Source of the DNA: Neocallimastix lanati (nom. inval.)
Taxonomy: Eukaryota; Neocallimastigomycota; Neocallimastigomycetes; Neocallimastigales; Neocallimastigaceae
NCBI GenBank assembly: GCA_016946835.1
Contig: JACVTC010000064.1
Coordinates: forward strand, 221,001-285,000
DNA: 64,000 nucleotides
Reading direction: 5' to 3'
Shown in pieces: positions 32,922-45,263 of the stretch. Positions within the stretch are counted from its first letter, which is position 1. Each line of letters opens with the position of its first letter. A program made the translations under genes and the position numbers. A model generated the notes under the pieces. The model saw only the letters and a list, made by a program, of their open reading frames with translations, was not told the DNA's origin and ran no database searches.

Positions 32922-34625
32922 TTTTGATAATTTAGATTAGTTTTATTGTATAATATAATATAAATATTTATAATGATATACTTTTTGTTTAAAGAGTATT
33001 ATCTTTAAAATATATATATATATTTTAATTTTATTATTATTTATAACTAGCATTATTAGTTAAAATTATTATAAATAATTATTTTGACATATACAGAACA
33101 GCGATATTTTTAATTTTTTAGAATATAATTTTTATTCATATGTTTTTTTTTTTTTTTTTTTTAATCCATTATAAATTCCATTATTAATATATTTTAATAT
33201 ATATCAATGTCTTGGTTTTTAATATAATTTCAATTGTTAATATATTTAATTTCAATTGTTAATATATTTAATATATATCAAGGTCTTGGTTTTTAATATA
33301 AATAAAATATTGATTATATATATTTGTAAAATATATGATTATTATTTTAAATAAGATTATTTTAAATAAATAATTAAATTTTAGAAAAACGTTAAAAAAA
33401 AAAATTTTTTTTTATTATTTCAAAAAACTTTATTCTTTAGTCGTTTTATTTATTTATATTATAGATATAATCATAATACATAATATTGAAATCAACTTTT
33501 ATATTTTATTTAATTTTTACATAATATATATTATTAATTTTAAAATATTGCCTATTTTTGACTTTATAATTTCAAATTCTGAATTATTTCTATACTTACT
33601 ACTAATTTATGGTAATTTGTACTTAATGATTTATTAATATAAATAAATTAAAATAAATTATTACTATAAAAAATTATTATTTGCAAACTATTGTTATTCT
33701 TATATAAAATATATTTTAGATATAAGCGAAGTAGGAATTATTAATTAAAAAAAAAATTTTTTTTTTTTCATTTATTAAGATATAATTGTAAAAGAATATA
33801 TTCATATTTATTTTGCTAATTAATGCATTATTCATTAATTATATTTTATTTATTTAAAATTGAATGTGTATTCATTATTAATCTGTCATTTAAATATTAT
33901 ATTTTAGACTTTTAATTCAAAATGACAGTTTTTTTTTTTAATATTTTTATAATGTACTTTTATAGAATCTAATATAACTTTATTAAATAAAGTTAATATT
34001 GAGTCTCTACTTCAACAAGTAAGATTTTGCTGAAATAAATTAAATTCTTGGTACTATTTAATAATTAACGTTTTTATTTTTTTTTTTTTTTATTTTTATT
34101 TTTAATTTTATTATTATTATTTTTTTTTAATTAAAAAATCTTAAATATATCTTTTTTGTATATTTTTTTTTTTTTTTTTTCAATTCAATTAAATAGTATA
34201 ATATTAATATAAATAAATATATGAAAAGTCTTATTATTTATATTTTTTTGAAAGATAAACAGATCAATGTTAAAAAATATTTAATTTTCTCTTTAATATA
34301 AAAATTCATTTACTCTCTTTTAGAATTTTTCAAAAATTTAGAATTTATAAAAATTATAATTAATTTTATATTAATTTAATAAATATCTTTATCATTTTTT
34401 TGATATTTTTGTTCATTACCATTTTAATCATAAAGTGGCAATTAAATGAATTTATTCCTTTTTTTTAAATTCATGATTTTTCTTTGTATGAAATATAATT
34501 TGTCATTATTGTCTAATTTTATCAATGCATTATCCATTATTAAATTTTTGTAATTATATTATTAAAAATATATATTTATTTATAATTTATTAATTATTTC
34601 ACAATAAGAATTCATTGATCATATA

Positions 34626-34660
<35 letters not shown>

Positions 34661-35759
34661 TTTTATATATTTTATTTTTAAATTATCGTTAATATATACT
34701 ATCAAACAGAATTTAGCCTTATTTTTTTATTCATTTTTGCTAAGATCAATATATATATTATTATTATATTATTATTATCATTCAATAAAGTAATAATTTT
34801 ATTTATTGTAATTCATCATTTTGATATATTTTTGATTAATATTACATATATATATATATACTTTTTCATTGAAATGTCATTATTTACTTCTTTTGTAGAT
34901 ATAATTATGCCAAGAGTATATAACCTTAAGTTAGTAAATACTGAAAATGCTGAAAAATTAAGAAAAAATAAAAGGATAAAATAATAAATTAAAATAATAA
35001 TAAAAAACAACCAAAAAAATAATAAAAAATAATGTAATTTAAATATATTATTTTAAAATATAAATAAATCTAAATAATTTAAATTATATAAAAATAGACT
35101 TTATTATATTTATATTGTTATTTTTATTTATTAATTTATATAATATTGTAATTACAAATTTCAAATGTATTACAAATGACATAAATTGGTGAAGAAGTTG
35201 AATAATATTAATAATTAAAGAATATTAATATATGATTGTTATTTCTTAATAATTATCATAAAATAGTGATAAAGTTAATGATAACTAAATTTTTAATGAC
35301 TGTACTTAATATTTAGATAACGAACATTATATAAAAAGTTATAAGAAAAAGCATACATACTAACAGATTATCTAATATACTTTTTACAAGAGATTTAAGA
35401 ATTACTTTTTTATTCTATTTTTTTTTTTTTTTTTTTTATTTTATTTTATTTTATTTTAATGTATAATTGAATAAATAATATGAATAAATATAAATAGATT
35501 TATTAAATATTAATATTATATATTTAATATATGGAATATATTAAATATTTTAGATTTTATTGAATTTATGGCTAAGTTTTAATATATTCTTTTGATTATT
35601 ATTCTATGTAAATATATAATATTTTAAATAAATTAAATTTTATTAATTTAAACTGTTAATTTTTTTTTTTTTTATTGTATCAAAAATTATTCAAATTTGA
35701 GCCATATAATATTTTTTGCGTATAATTTTTTAATATTTTTGCGTATAATTTTTTTAATC

Positions 35760-35799
<40 letters not shown>

Positions 35800-35858
35800 C
35801 TGTCATTAATATATTATATAATTTTAAATTCTTTATAATTCTTTATATAAAAAGCCTA

Positions 35859-35906
<48 letters not shown>

Positions 35907-36560
35907 AACAATTTAAAAAAGAAATATATTAAAAACTAAATAATTAATAGTAATTATAACAAAATAAAAAGAAAAATATATTTCTTTTAATCATTAGTTA
36001 TTGTTTTTTTATTAAAAAAATATTTTGTATTATTTATTTCATAGCTATATTTTTTTGTAATTTTGATAATATCTTATAATATAATAAAACATTAAGAGGT
36101 AATTATTTATATACTAAAAAATATTAATTATGTAAAATTATATGTTAAATGTAATAATGTATAATCCATCAATAAATAGTATAAGATTATGGAACATGAA
36201 ATAATATATTAAAAATGGATAAATGGATAAATAAACAAATATATAAATATATAAATGTATTAATAGATACACAAAAAAGAATAAATACTTTCAGCTATAT
36301 AAATATTAATGAAAAATTATAAGCTGTAATTTATTTATTAAAAAAAAGATAAATAATAATATAAATACTAAAAAATACAATACATATGTTATATATGTTT
36401 ATTATGGTATATCGAATAAAATAAATAAAACTAAAAAAAAAAAAAAAAAAGAAAGAAAAAAAGAATAAAATAATAAAAAATGATATATAAAATGATAGTA
36501 ATATTTTTATTTTATTTTATTTTATTTATTTATTTTATTTTTCATTATGATATATAGAAC

Positions 36561-38600
36561 ATGGCTACTCAAGTCAAAAATACTGGTTCTTCCACTGAAA
36601 AGGGAGAAAAGAAAGAGAATGAAATAAAATTGACACCAGGTCCATTTACTTGCAAATATAGTGAAAAAGATTTAGATGATAAATATGCCTCTGGTGTTAT
36701 TATCAATTGTTCAGGAGTTACAAGTACTATTACAGGAACTGGTGCTACAGCAGATAATGGTATTGTTAAGATTAATGCCGCTGGAACTTATATTATTAGT
36801 GGTAATTTAAATGGTAATCTTCTTATTGAAACTACTAAAAATGATTATGTTCATTTAGTTTTAAATGGAATAACTATTAAAAGTACACATGGTCCAGCTA
36901 TTCAATGTAATGCTGCTGATAAACTTACTATTACACTTGTTGGTACTAATACTCTTCAAGATTCTGAAAATTATACAGTTATTGACGAAGAACCGGATGC
37001 TTGTCTTTTTGTTGATGCAGATCTTTCTATTAATGGCAGTGGAAATGTTTCCATTACCGGTAATTATTGTGATGCTATAAGATGTAAGAGTGATTTAAGA
37101 CTTGTGAGTGGTACCATTGATATTCCAAATGCTGTTAAAAGAGGTATTAAGGCCAAAAACTCTATTGGTATTAAAAATCCAAATATTACTATAAAATCTG
37201 GAGATACTGGTATAAAGGTTACTAAAGATGATGATCCAGATAAAGGTTATATCGTTATTGACGGAGGTAAGATTGTTATTATTGCTGGTAACGATGGTAT
37301 TCATGCTGAAACTCATCTAACCATTAGAGATGGCTTTATTGATATTAAGGATTCTTATGAAGGTCTTGAGGGTCAAATGATTGATATTCTTGGAGGTGAT
37401 ATTCATGTTGTTGCAAATGATGATGGTATTAATGCTAATAAAGTTGGTACTTCTCAATATGATAACGGACCAAATGATCAAGGAGAACAAAACGGACCAG
37501 GGGGACCAGGAGGATCAGGAGGACCAGGAGGTCAAAGACCATCACAACCAATGGGTAGACCACCTATGGGCGGTCAAGGAGGACCAGGAGGACCAGGAGG
37601 TCAAAGACCATCACAACCAATGGGTAGACCACCTATGGGCGGTCAAGGAGGATCAGGAGGACCAGGAGGACCAAGACCACCACCAATGGGCAGACCACCT
37701 ATGGGTGGACCAGGAGGAATGGGTGGACCAGGAGGTATGGGTCCACCACCAGGTCAAGGAGGTGATGAAAATGTTTATATTAATATTATTGGTGGTACTC
37801 TTTCTGTTACTGCTAATGGTAATGATGTTGATGGTATTGATTCCAATGGTAATCTTTATATTGGTGGTAAGGCCGTTGTTTATGTTAATATTGAAGGTGG
37901 TGATATTTATGGTTGTATGGCTACTTTAGATGCTGATATTGATAATGCCATTGATGTTGGTGCTACTGTTTTAGCTACTGCTGGTGGTCAAGGTATGGGT
38001 CCACCACCATTTATGATGGATATGGGTATGAATGGTCAAGAGACTATTGATGTTATTGGTGATTCAGAAAAAGTTGCTAATACCAAGGGTGCTGATCAAC
38101 CACAAGGTGGTCGTCCATCTATGGGTATGAATGGTCCATCACAATCACAAGGAATGGGACCAGGAGGTCCAAGACCCCCACCACATATGAATATGGGAGG
38201 AATGGGAGGTCCAAGAGGTCCAGGAGGTCCACGTGGACCAGGTGGAATGGGACCAGGAGGTCCAAGACCACCACATATGGGCATGGGTGGTCCAGGGGGT
38301 CCGGGTGGACCAGGCGGACCAGGCGGTCCAATGGAAGAAAGTGGTGTTGTTTTACAACCTAATATTCAAACCAAGATTGATAGTCAAAAAGCTGGTACTG
38401 CTATTTCTATTAAAGACAGCGCTGGTAAAGTTCTTGTTTGTCATACTCCAATGAATGATTATGCTTCTGTTCTTTTCACATCTCCAGCTTTAGTTGTTGG
38501 TCAAGAATATACCATAGTTGCTGGAAATTATAGTAAGGCTTTTAAGGCAGAAGCTGGTTCTGATGAAAAGATTACTCCACCTTCTGTTACTCATGCCTAA
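36561..38600 (+). CDS. Cthe_2159-like beta-helix carbohydrate-binding protein
   Basis: Intronless, 679 residues. About 44-305 is a parallel beta-helix rich in short repeats (VHLVLNGITI, LTITLVGTNTL, DAIRCKSDLRLVSGTID, GIHAETHLTIRDGFIDIKD, DDGINAN). It resumes at about 402-470 (DGIDSNGNLYIGG) and ends in a small domain (AGTAISIKDSAGKVL, YASVLFTSPALVVGQEYTI). This order, with Gly-rich loops after DDGIN, is that of bacterial proteins of the Cthe_2159 family, named for a Clostridium thermocellum protein that binds cellulose-like and acidic sugars. Two Gly/Pro/Met-rich inserts (about 311-400 and 475-590) interrupt the helix; the first holds a 23-residue tandem repeat. There is no signal peptide at this start, although the family is normally secreted. 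Bacterial transfer is likely (inference). Confidence 0.82.
   Translation: MATQVKNTGSSTEKGEKKENEIKLTPGPFTCKYSEKDLDDKYASGVIINCSGVTSTITGTGATADNGIVKINAAGTYIISGNLNGNLLIETTKNDYVHLVLNGITIKSTHGPAIQCNAADKLTITLVGTNTLQDSENYTVIDEEPDACLFVDADLSINGSGNVSITGNYCDAIRCKSDLRLVSGTIDIPNAVKRGIKAKNSIGIKNPNITIKSGDTGIKVTKDDDPDKGYIVIDGGKIVIIAGNDGIHAETHLTIRDGFIDIKDSYEGLEGQMIDILGGDIHVVANDDGINANKVGTSQYDNGPNDQGEQNGPGGPGGSGGPGGQRPSQPMGRPPMGGQGGPGGPGGQRPSQPMGRPPMGGQGGSGGPGGPRPPPMGRPPMGGPGGMGGPGGMGPPPGQGGDENVYINIIGGTLSVTANGNDVDGIDSNGNLYIGGKAVVYVNIEGGDIYGCMATLDADIDNAIDVGATVLATAGGQGMGPPPFMMDMGMNGQETIDVIGDSEKVANTKGADQPQGGRPSMGMNGPSQSQGMGPGGPRPPPHMNMGGMGGPRGPGGPRGPGGMGPGGPRPPHMGMGGPGGPGGPGGPGGPMEESGVVLQPNIQTKIDSQKAGTAISIKDSAGKVLVCHTPMNDYASVLFTSPALVVGQEYTIVAGNYSKAFKAEAGSDEKITPPSVTHA
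37522..37660 (+). repeat. 69-bp tandem repeat coding Gly/Pro-rich units
   Basis: Two near-identical 69-bp units (23 residues, core GGQRPSQPMGRPPMGGQGG) with the phrase gtcaaagaccatcac starting at 37531 and 37600, followed by shorter partial units. It lies inside the beta-helix protein gene. Confidence 0.9.
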
Positions 38601-40159
38601 ACTTATTGAAAGAAAAAATAGATTAATTTATTATATATTACAGTATAATAATAATGGAAAGAGAAAAAAAGTTTATAATTTATTCTTTTTCTTTTTTTTT
38701 TTTTAAAAAAAAAAAAAAAAGAAAAAAAAAGAAATACATATTTTATTTTATTTTTATTTCATTCTATTTTCTTTTCATTTAAAAAATTTTTTAAGTTTTT
38801 TTTTTTTTTTTTTTTTTTTTAATTTTTATGTTATTCGATTTAACTTTTTATTTTACTTTAATTTAGTGATATTAAATTAGTTTGGTTTCTTATAAAATAT
38901 TACAATAATGTGTAACTTTTATATTTAATTAATTTTAAGAAAAATTAGCATTCATTTGTTAGGTATATAAATATATTTTTTTAATACTTAGAAATAATTG
39001 AAAAAATATATATAAATAATTAAGAAAATTATTATATATATATAATGATTCGAATGAAAATCTTAATCCATAAGGAAATTATCTTTGATGAACGGAAAGA
39101 ATTAGAGAATCTTTCATTCTTAAAATTTTTATTATTATTTTTTTTCTTAACATATTAATACAAAATTATTTTTGTAATCTTTTTTTAATTTATATTTATA
39201 TATTTTTAATTAATTAATAAATAAAGTTTGTTCCTTAATTAAAAAATATTCATTCGTTAGTTTACTCTTTTTTGTTTTTTTAAATAGTATAATGAAAAAA
39301 AAAAAAAAAAAAAATTATTATCATTCGTATTAAAAAATACAATAATTATATAAAATATTTGAAATAAAGTTTAAAATAAAATTAAATACAATTTTTTTTT
39401 ATTGTAATATTATAATGTATAATTTAGTTTTTTTTTAGTTCAAATTTTTTTTTATAACTTTTAATGATTATTATTTTTTTTTAATTATAGCAAAAATTTT
39501 CTCTTATAAGGGAGGTTGATGGAAAAGGAATAACCTATATCAGGTGTACTAATTACAGCTTTCTGTGATTCTGATGATAATCGATGGTTATCCTTTCTAA
39601 AATGGCTTCTAGTACGGAGAGAGATAACTGGAATACTGGAAGACTGTAGAAAGTGAACTTGATGTTTTATAATGTTTTAAACTGGATATGTAGTAACATT
39701 GGAGTTGTATAATTAATAATATCATGTAGTTACTACATATTATCATTGTAATGAATCTATTGTATTTTTTACTTTAGCATTATTTTGTATATGTATTTTT
39801 CTATAGTATTATTTATACTTTCATGTAGCTATTGTAAAATGGAAATGTAGGAGATTGATTCACTCCAAAGCTTGTGTTTAAGACATTAATTAACGAATGG
39901 AAATCTTTTTTATAGTCTTTCTTTACTAATATTTTTTCTTTTTTAAATATACTTTTAGCTAATTTATGATTATTCAACAGAAAATTTTTAACATCTTAAA
40001 GCGCTTTATTAATTGAAAGAATTACAATCAGTCAAAAGATAAAAAGAAACAATTATTCATTTTAACAGTATATACAAGTAATTTTGTATCAGTAAATTTC
40101 TAACCCTTGAGTAAATTTATAAATATGCTTGTAAGAGGTCGGTAATAGCCAATACCTTA
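38601..40159. other. intergenic DNA and probable 5' part of a retroelement
   Basis: 38601-39400 is A/T with T runs. From about 39490 the composition changes (aagggaggttgatggaaaag ... tggcttctagtacgg ...) and stays less AT-rich up to the LINE coding remnant. This is probably the 5' untranslated part of that element, but no ORF or RNA gene could be assigned. Confidence 0.4.
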
Positions 40160-42277
40160 ATGTACATTCAAATAATTACCCATTTCTTTGTCACTATAAT
40201 ACAATTTTACGAAAATCTAATCCAAATATACCCGGTATGAGAGGTCTTAGTATAAGTGTACATCGTTCTTGTTCACTTTCTCCTGATCCTTTTGAATATA
40301 AGTATATCATTTCTGTCAACATTACTTCTTTTTGGGGAATTAAATGCAATATTGGTAATATTTATGTTCCTACGGTCACTCATAAGGAAGAAAGAAAGAA
40401 TGCCTTTTCAGAAATTGCTAATTGGATAAAGAAACATACTAATACACCTTCTAAGTTCAGAATGCCTTTTCAGAAATTACTAATTGGATAGAGGGCATCT
40501 TTGTTTAACAAAGATGCCCTCTATCTCCTATTTTATTCAATTTGTTCATTAATGATATACTGGATAATTGTGATAAGTATGGTGTATATTTAGATTCTCA
40601 ATATTGTTGTGGTGGACTTTTTGCAGATGATATTGTTTTTAGTTGCTCCATCTAAACAAGCTCTTAAGAAAATTTTGAATAAAGTTCATGGAATGGACTA
40701 TTAAAAATGAAATGACTTTTGGAATTAATAAGTGTGCTACTCTTGTTGTAAAACCGATTAACTTTGTTAAACCGATAAATTATGAAAATCCATCTTTCTT
40801 TATTGGTAGTAACAAATTATCTAAAACTAACAACTATACCTATCTTGGTATTCCTTTTGATGAATCTTTATTACTGAAACCTATATAATCCAAATTAAAC
40901 AGTAATTTAAATGTCAAGTTAAATTTGTAATTTCGATTTCTTATTAATAAATCTATTCCTCTCCCATTGAAGAAATATGTTTTAATTTCCTTTATTCTTA
41001 GTCTTGTTATATATTATGCTCCTCTCTTTGGTTCAAATAAGAGCAGATGTTCTAAAACTCAAAAAATTATTAACAGAGGACTTTATTGGAGTTATGGATT
41101 TAAATCTCGCAATTCTTCTGTTAGTCTCTATGATATTACTCGTGAATTGAGAATACTTCCTCTTTCAGCTATTTGTGCTATATCTCAATTACGATGCTTT
41201 AGAAAATGGAAAAATTCATCATGTATTATTAATCATCTCACTAATAATATTCCTACTATGTCACATTACTCATGGACTAAAGAATCAAGGACTTTGGATA
41301 AGAAATTAAATGGTAAAAAAAAACAAATGAAATAAAAAAGTTTTATTGGGAAAGAGATGTCTTCAAACCCTCAAAAGCTAAAAAAACAATTATTTACAAG
41401 GAGAATGATTTTGGATTTATTTCAGAAATCAGAAACTTAACATTTCAATATCCTAAGTATCAATTGGGATTCTTTTGGATTTCTCGAATTAGGTGTGGTT
41501 TTAAATTTGACATTAGTATTTCTATTAAAAGAAAAATTGTCTCAGAGGATTGCCCTAAATGTTGCCCTTGTTGTAGTGTTAGTGTACCTAGATTTTCTGG
41601 ATCTTTGCCTGTAAAGAGTTGGAAAATGACAGAAATAAATCTTTACCTTTTCTAGATGATCTCTTTTTGAAGTTTGCAATGATAATTGAACAAAAATCCT
41701 TGGATGTTTCTTTAGATTCAGAAAAGGATTATGATAATAATATTTATTATTATATATTAAGTGCTTTTCTTGGTGGGCGTTCAATATATTCAAAAATTAA
41801 AGTTAATGATGGGGAACAAAGACAATTAGTTGACAATATTTTTAAACAAAGTTCAACTTCATCAACTGTTCCGTATTTTGTGGGGATTGCGGAGTTTTTA
41901 ACAAATGTAATACCATTAATTTGTCGATCTTTTAGATTGATGATGATATGGTATTCCATTGAATCTACCGTTGCCAAGAGTGTCGACGTCGAAATGATAA
42001 GGCATGGATTTTCACCTCCAGATACAGATTCAATTGATAACACTAATACTGAAATTATTACTCGTAATAATGAACGTACGTGGTGTTATTATCGAGGAAA
42101 GGGAAAAGTTAGAGGCTACTGCTTCTAACGCACTTTTATAATTTTATAATATATAATATTTTATTTCATGTATTTTATTATTTTTTTTCTTTCTTTAAAA
42201 TCATGTAATTTTATTATTATTATAAATTAAATAGAGTTGTTTTCTTAGTCTAAAAAAAAAAAAAAAAAAAAAAAAAA
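40160..42277 (+). mobile_element. broken non-LTR (LINE) retrotransposon
   Basis: Seen in order: an APE-type endonuclease piece (about 40160-40470: NIPGMRGLSISVHRSC..., FWGIKCNIGNIYVPTV...ERKNAFSEI), then a jump into reverse transcriptase (about 40510-40660: CPLSPILFNLFINDILD and GLFADDIVFS, the FADD catalytic motif), then the thumb (KCATLVVKP...NNYTYLGIPFD, 40680-40888), a downstream helical region (40967-41335), a Cys knuckle (CPKCCPCC near 41550-41580) and a C-terminal tail to 42127. It ends in an A run at 42252-42277. Many stops and frameshifts break it, and the endonuclease C-terminus and first half of RT are missing. Not active. The junction is marked by a direct repeat and a palindrome. 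Confidence 0.85.
40487..40525. repeat. 39-bp palindrome at the LINE deletion junction
   Basis: Two 19-nt arms around a single T: gatagagggcatctttgtt and its exact complement. It begins at the end of a 32-bp direct repeat (40397-40428 and 40459-40490, one mismatch). Confidence 0.9.
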
Positions 42278-42790
42278 TTGGATGTTCGTTAGCTCTTAAA
42301 AAGGATAGTAGGAAAACATGGAAATGGGTTAAAAAGAATGCAAAAATAAATAATCAATCTTTCACGGTCTCTCATCCTATTAATTTAAGTAATTTTCTGA
42401 ATGAGTGTGTAAATATATAATGAGTGTGGAAATATATAATGAGTGTGGAAATATATATGTGACGTGGTACCGATTATATAACTTTCTTCTTGGTGGAAGG
42501 GATGCAGATATAATAGATTTCAAATATAAAAAGGAATGGAATATTTTGTTTAAGAACCAAATCATTTCTGGTGATTATTCAAAAAACGCCATTCTTGGTG
42601 CGATCTGCGGCTCTCTTTACAGAAATTATGCCAAGGGTTACTATTCCGAAAGTATAAGTGCAAACTAACCAGGAGCGTCAACACTGAAAATAACAGGCTA
42701 GCAGGGCCAATGCCTCTGAAGGAGAAGATCATAATTTCTTTCAGATAGTCAATTCAAACCCTAATCCATAAGGAGGTGAAGTTCGTTGCC
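42278..42790 (+). mobile_element. second LINE fragment, internally deleted
   Basis: Follows the A tail of the first copy. It starts with a linker-like frame (DSRKTWKWVKKNAKIN, about 42302-42419), passes through three imperfect 20-bp tandem repeats of tgagtgtggaaatatataa (about 42401-42460), and continues with a C-terminal-like frame containing FLLGGRDADIIDFKYKKEW (to 42668), which resembles the AFLGGRSIYSK part of the first copy. A less-AT tail runs to about 42790. Confidence 0.55.
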
Positions 42791-43738
42791 AATGAACTTT
42801 TTTCTGAATTTATTTATATACTTTATTTTGAGTATTATATCTTATTTCACATTACTATTTTAAATATTATTATGTTCTAATTGGACAAATAATAATATTT
42901 TTTTTATCAATTCTGGGTTTTTTTTTTATAAAAAAAATAAAAAATATTTATGTAATTAATAAACGAATAAATAAATAAAAATTAAAGTTCACAATAATTT
43001 CGGCTGTAAAAAAAAAATCTTCTATCTGTAAAAAAAAAAAAAAAAAAAGTTCATTGATAACATTATATATTTTTTAAATAATTAATAATTAATTATGATT
43101 ATATATTAATATCAATTAAAAAAAAAAAAAAAAAATAAAAAAAATAAAAAAATAAAATTTTATAGTAAAGAAATGTGAAAATGCCTTTTTAATATTTCTG
43201 AGATATTTTATTAAAAATAAAAATATAATAATTTAAAACTATCAAAATTTTTAATACATCAAATCCAAAATAGATAAAAAAAAAAAAAAAAAAAGGAAAA
43301 TAAAAATTAGTTATAATTTTATATTTTTATTACGAGAAGATCAAAATTCAACCTTATAATAATTAGTACAACTATAATTTTTACAAAAAATATAATTAAA
43401 ATTATAGATATGAAGAAAACATAGATATTTTCAAATATAAATTAATATATCAATATTATCGAGTGGTTATGGAAATATAGAGCTTAAAATATACATTAAG
43501 AGATTGCTTTATCATTAACATAAGATCTTGAAAAGTTAAGTATAATCTCAAATGCATATGATTCAATTATGTGTTTTAACTAAAAGATAAAAAGAAAAAT
43601 ATTTAAAGATTTCATATTTTTATTATATTAATAATCCGAATGAATGAGTATTTGAAGGATGCTATCCAATTTAATTATACATATAGATATAATGTATAAT
43701 TTAGTTTTTGTAGTTCGTATTTTTTGTTATAACTTTTA

Positions 43739-43777
<39 letters not shown>

Positions 43778-44261
43778 TTTCCTTATAATCATATTTTATT
43801 TTATTGATTGATTAATTTGGATAGTTAATAGGCAAATAAACTTTTTCATTTTAATTTTACAGTTAAATCTATCTGGTGAATTTCAAATAAGATTTTCCAT
43901 AATTTTAAATTTTTTTTATTTATTTTTCTTATTATAATTATGGTTAATTTTAGCTATAATTATAATATATTACGAATATTAAATACCTGTTAACAAGATA
44001 ATACTTTTTAAATAAATCTTATTAATATAATAATTATATAAAAATTTTTTACATATCCCTAATAAATATGATAAAAGAAAAAAAAAAAAATTTTTTTATA
44101 TTATAATTTGTTTTAATTTCAAAAAAAATTTATTACACATTAAACAATTTTTTTAAAATATTAAAAAATTTTATTTTTTATTAATTTATTTTATATTTTA
44201 TTTTATAATTTTTTTTAAAAAATTTTAAATTAATATAAATTAAAATATTTAAATATGGGTG

Positions 44262-44302
<41 letters not shown>

Positions 44303-45263
44303 TCGTTTAAACTTGTTTAATAAATTAAAAAATTTTAAAATATTTATGATACATATTAAAATTTTAATTATATTAAACAAATATATATATATATAATATT
44401 TTTTTTGATTTTTATAATTAAGATTAAATTTTTAATTTAATTATTTAATTATATATCCTATGAAATACATTTAAAATAATAATTATATAATAAAATATTT
44501 GATTAATATTATTCGTCATTTTAGATTTAATTACGAGTGATAAAAAGTGATAATTAAATTATTAATGATGATTAATACATGTATAAGTTTATTAATTATA
44601 AAAAAAATAAACTGTAGAATATATATAAATTTTCATATTTAATAATTTTTATAAAATTTTTACACAGTTTTAAGATTAAATTTTTTTTCTATAATTTTTA
44701 TTCTATTTTTTTTTTTTTTTTTTTTTTAAATTTTAGTTTTTGTTTTTATAAACTATCATCCTAAATTATATAATTTTTTGGTTTAAAATGAAAAGATAAT
44801 ATAAATATAACAAAAATTCATTAAATCATAAATATATATATAAATATATACACTCAATCATTTTATATTAGAAAATTCAAATGTATAAAAGTTTTTATTT
44901 TATTTTTTTTTAGATTTATATTAGAATCGAATTTTGAGAATTAATAATAGAAAAAAAAATAAAAAATAAAAAAATAAAAAATAAAAAAATAAAAAATCTA
45001 TATAATATAAATAAGTATAATAATTTTATTATTAACCACTTTGAAAAAAACAATATACTCACTAAAATATATATTTATATATAAATAGAAAATTATATAT
45101 AATATTTTATTATAATTAATAACTATATTAACAATATTATTATTTTATCATATTTATAGTAATATAATAAATATTGGAATTAATAGAAATAAAACTATCC
45201 ATAGATAAAAAAATTTGCAATATATAAAAATTGTTATATTAATTTATATTTGAAATTTCGAAA
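42791..45263. other. intergenic DNA
   Basis: A/T-rich, no gene. A segment at about 43690-43750 (ataatgtataatttagttttt ... ataacttttaat) resembles one at 39412-39475 on the other side of the LINE copies. T run at 44267-44301. Confidence 0.5.

Larger units (their letters stand above)
30446..36560. other. 6.1 kb gene-poor region with repeats
   Basis: Contains a decayed, less-AT stretch at about 31380-31690 (listed separately), A runs at 31694-31724 and 31750-31772, the TTTTA minisatellite at 32050-32860, and T runs at 35764-35799 and 35862-35900. A duplicated phrase of about 40 bp (aattgttaatatatttaat.. and the tcttggtttttaatat phrase) occurs at 33205-33300. No expressed gene is convincing. Confidence 0.5.

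Noticed and set aside
32297-32935. Long open frame of Phe/Tyr/Ile/Leu
   Set aside because: It is entirely the translation of TTTTA repeats, with no coding composition.
34907-34984. 25-codon frame MPRVYNLKLVNTENAEKLRK... with better composition than its flanks
   Set aside because: Too short, no family resemblance and no partner exons found; kept only as a note.
37381-38454. Asp/Gln/Trp/His-rich and Pro/Gly-rich frames over the beta-helix gene
   Set aside because: Out-of-frame readings of the Gly/Pro repeat codons.
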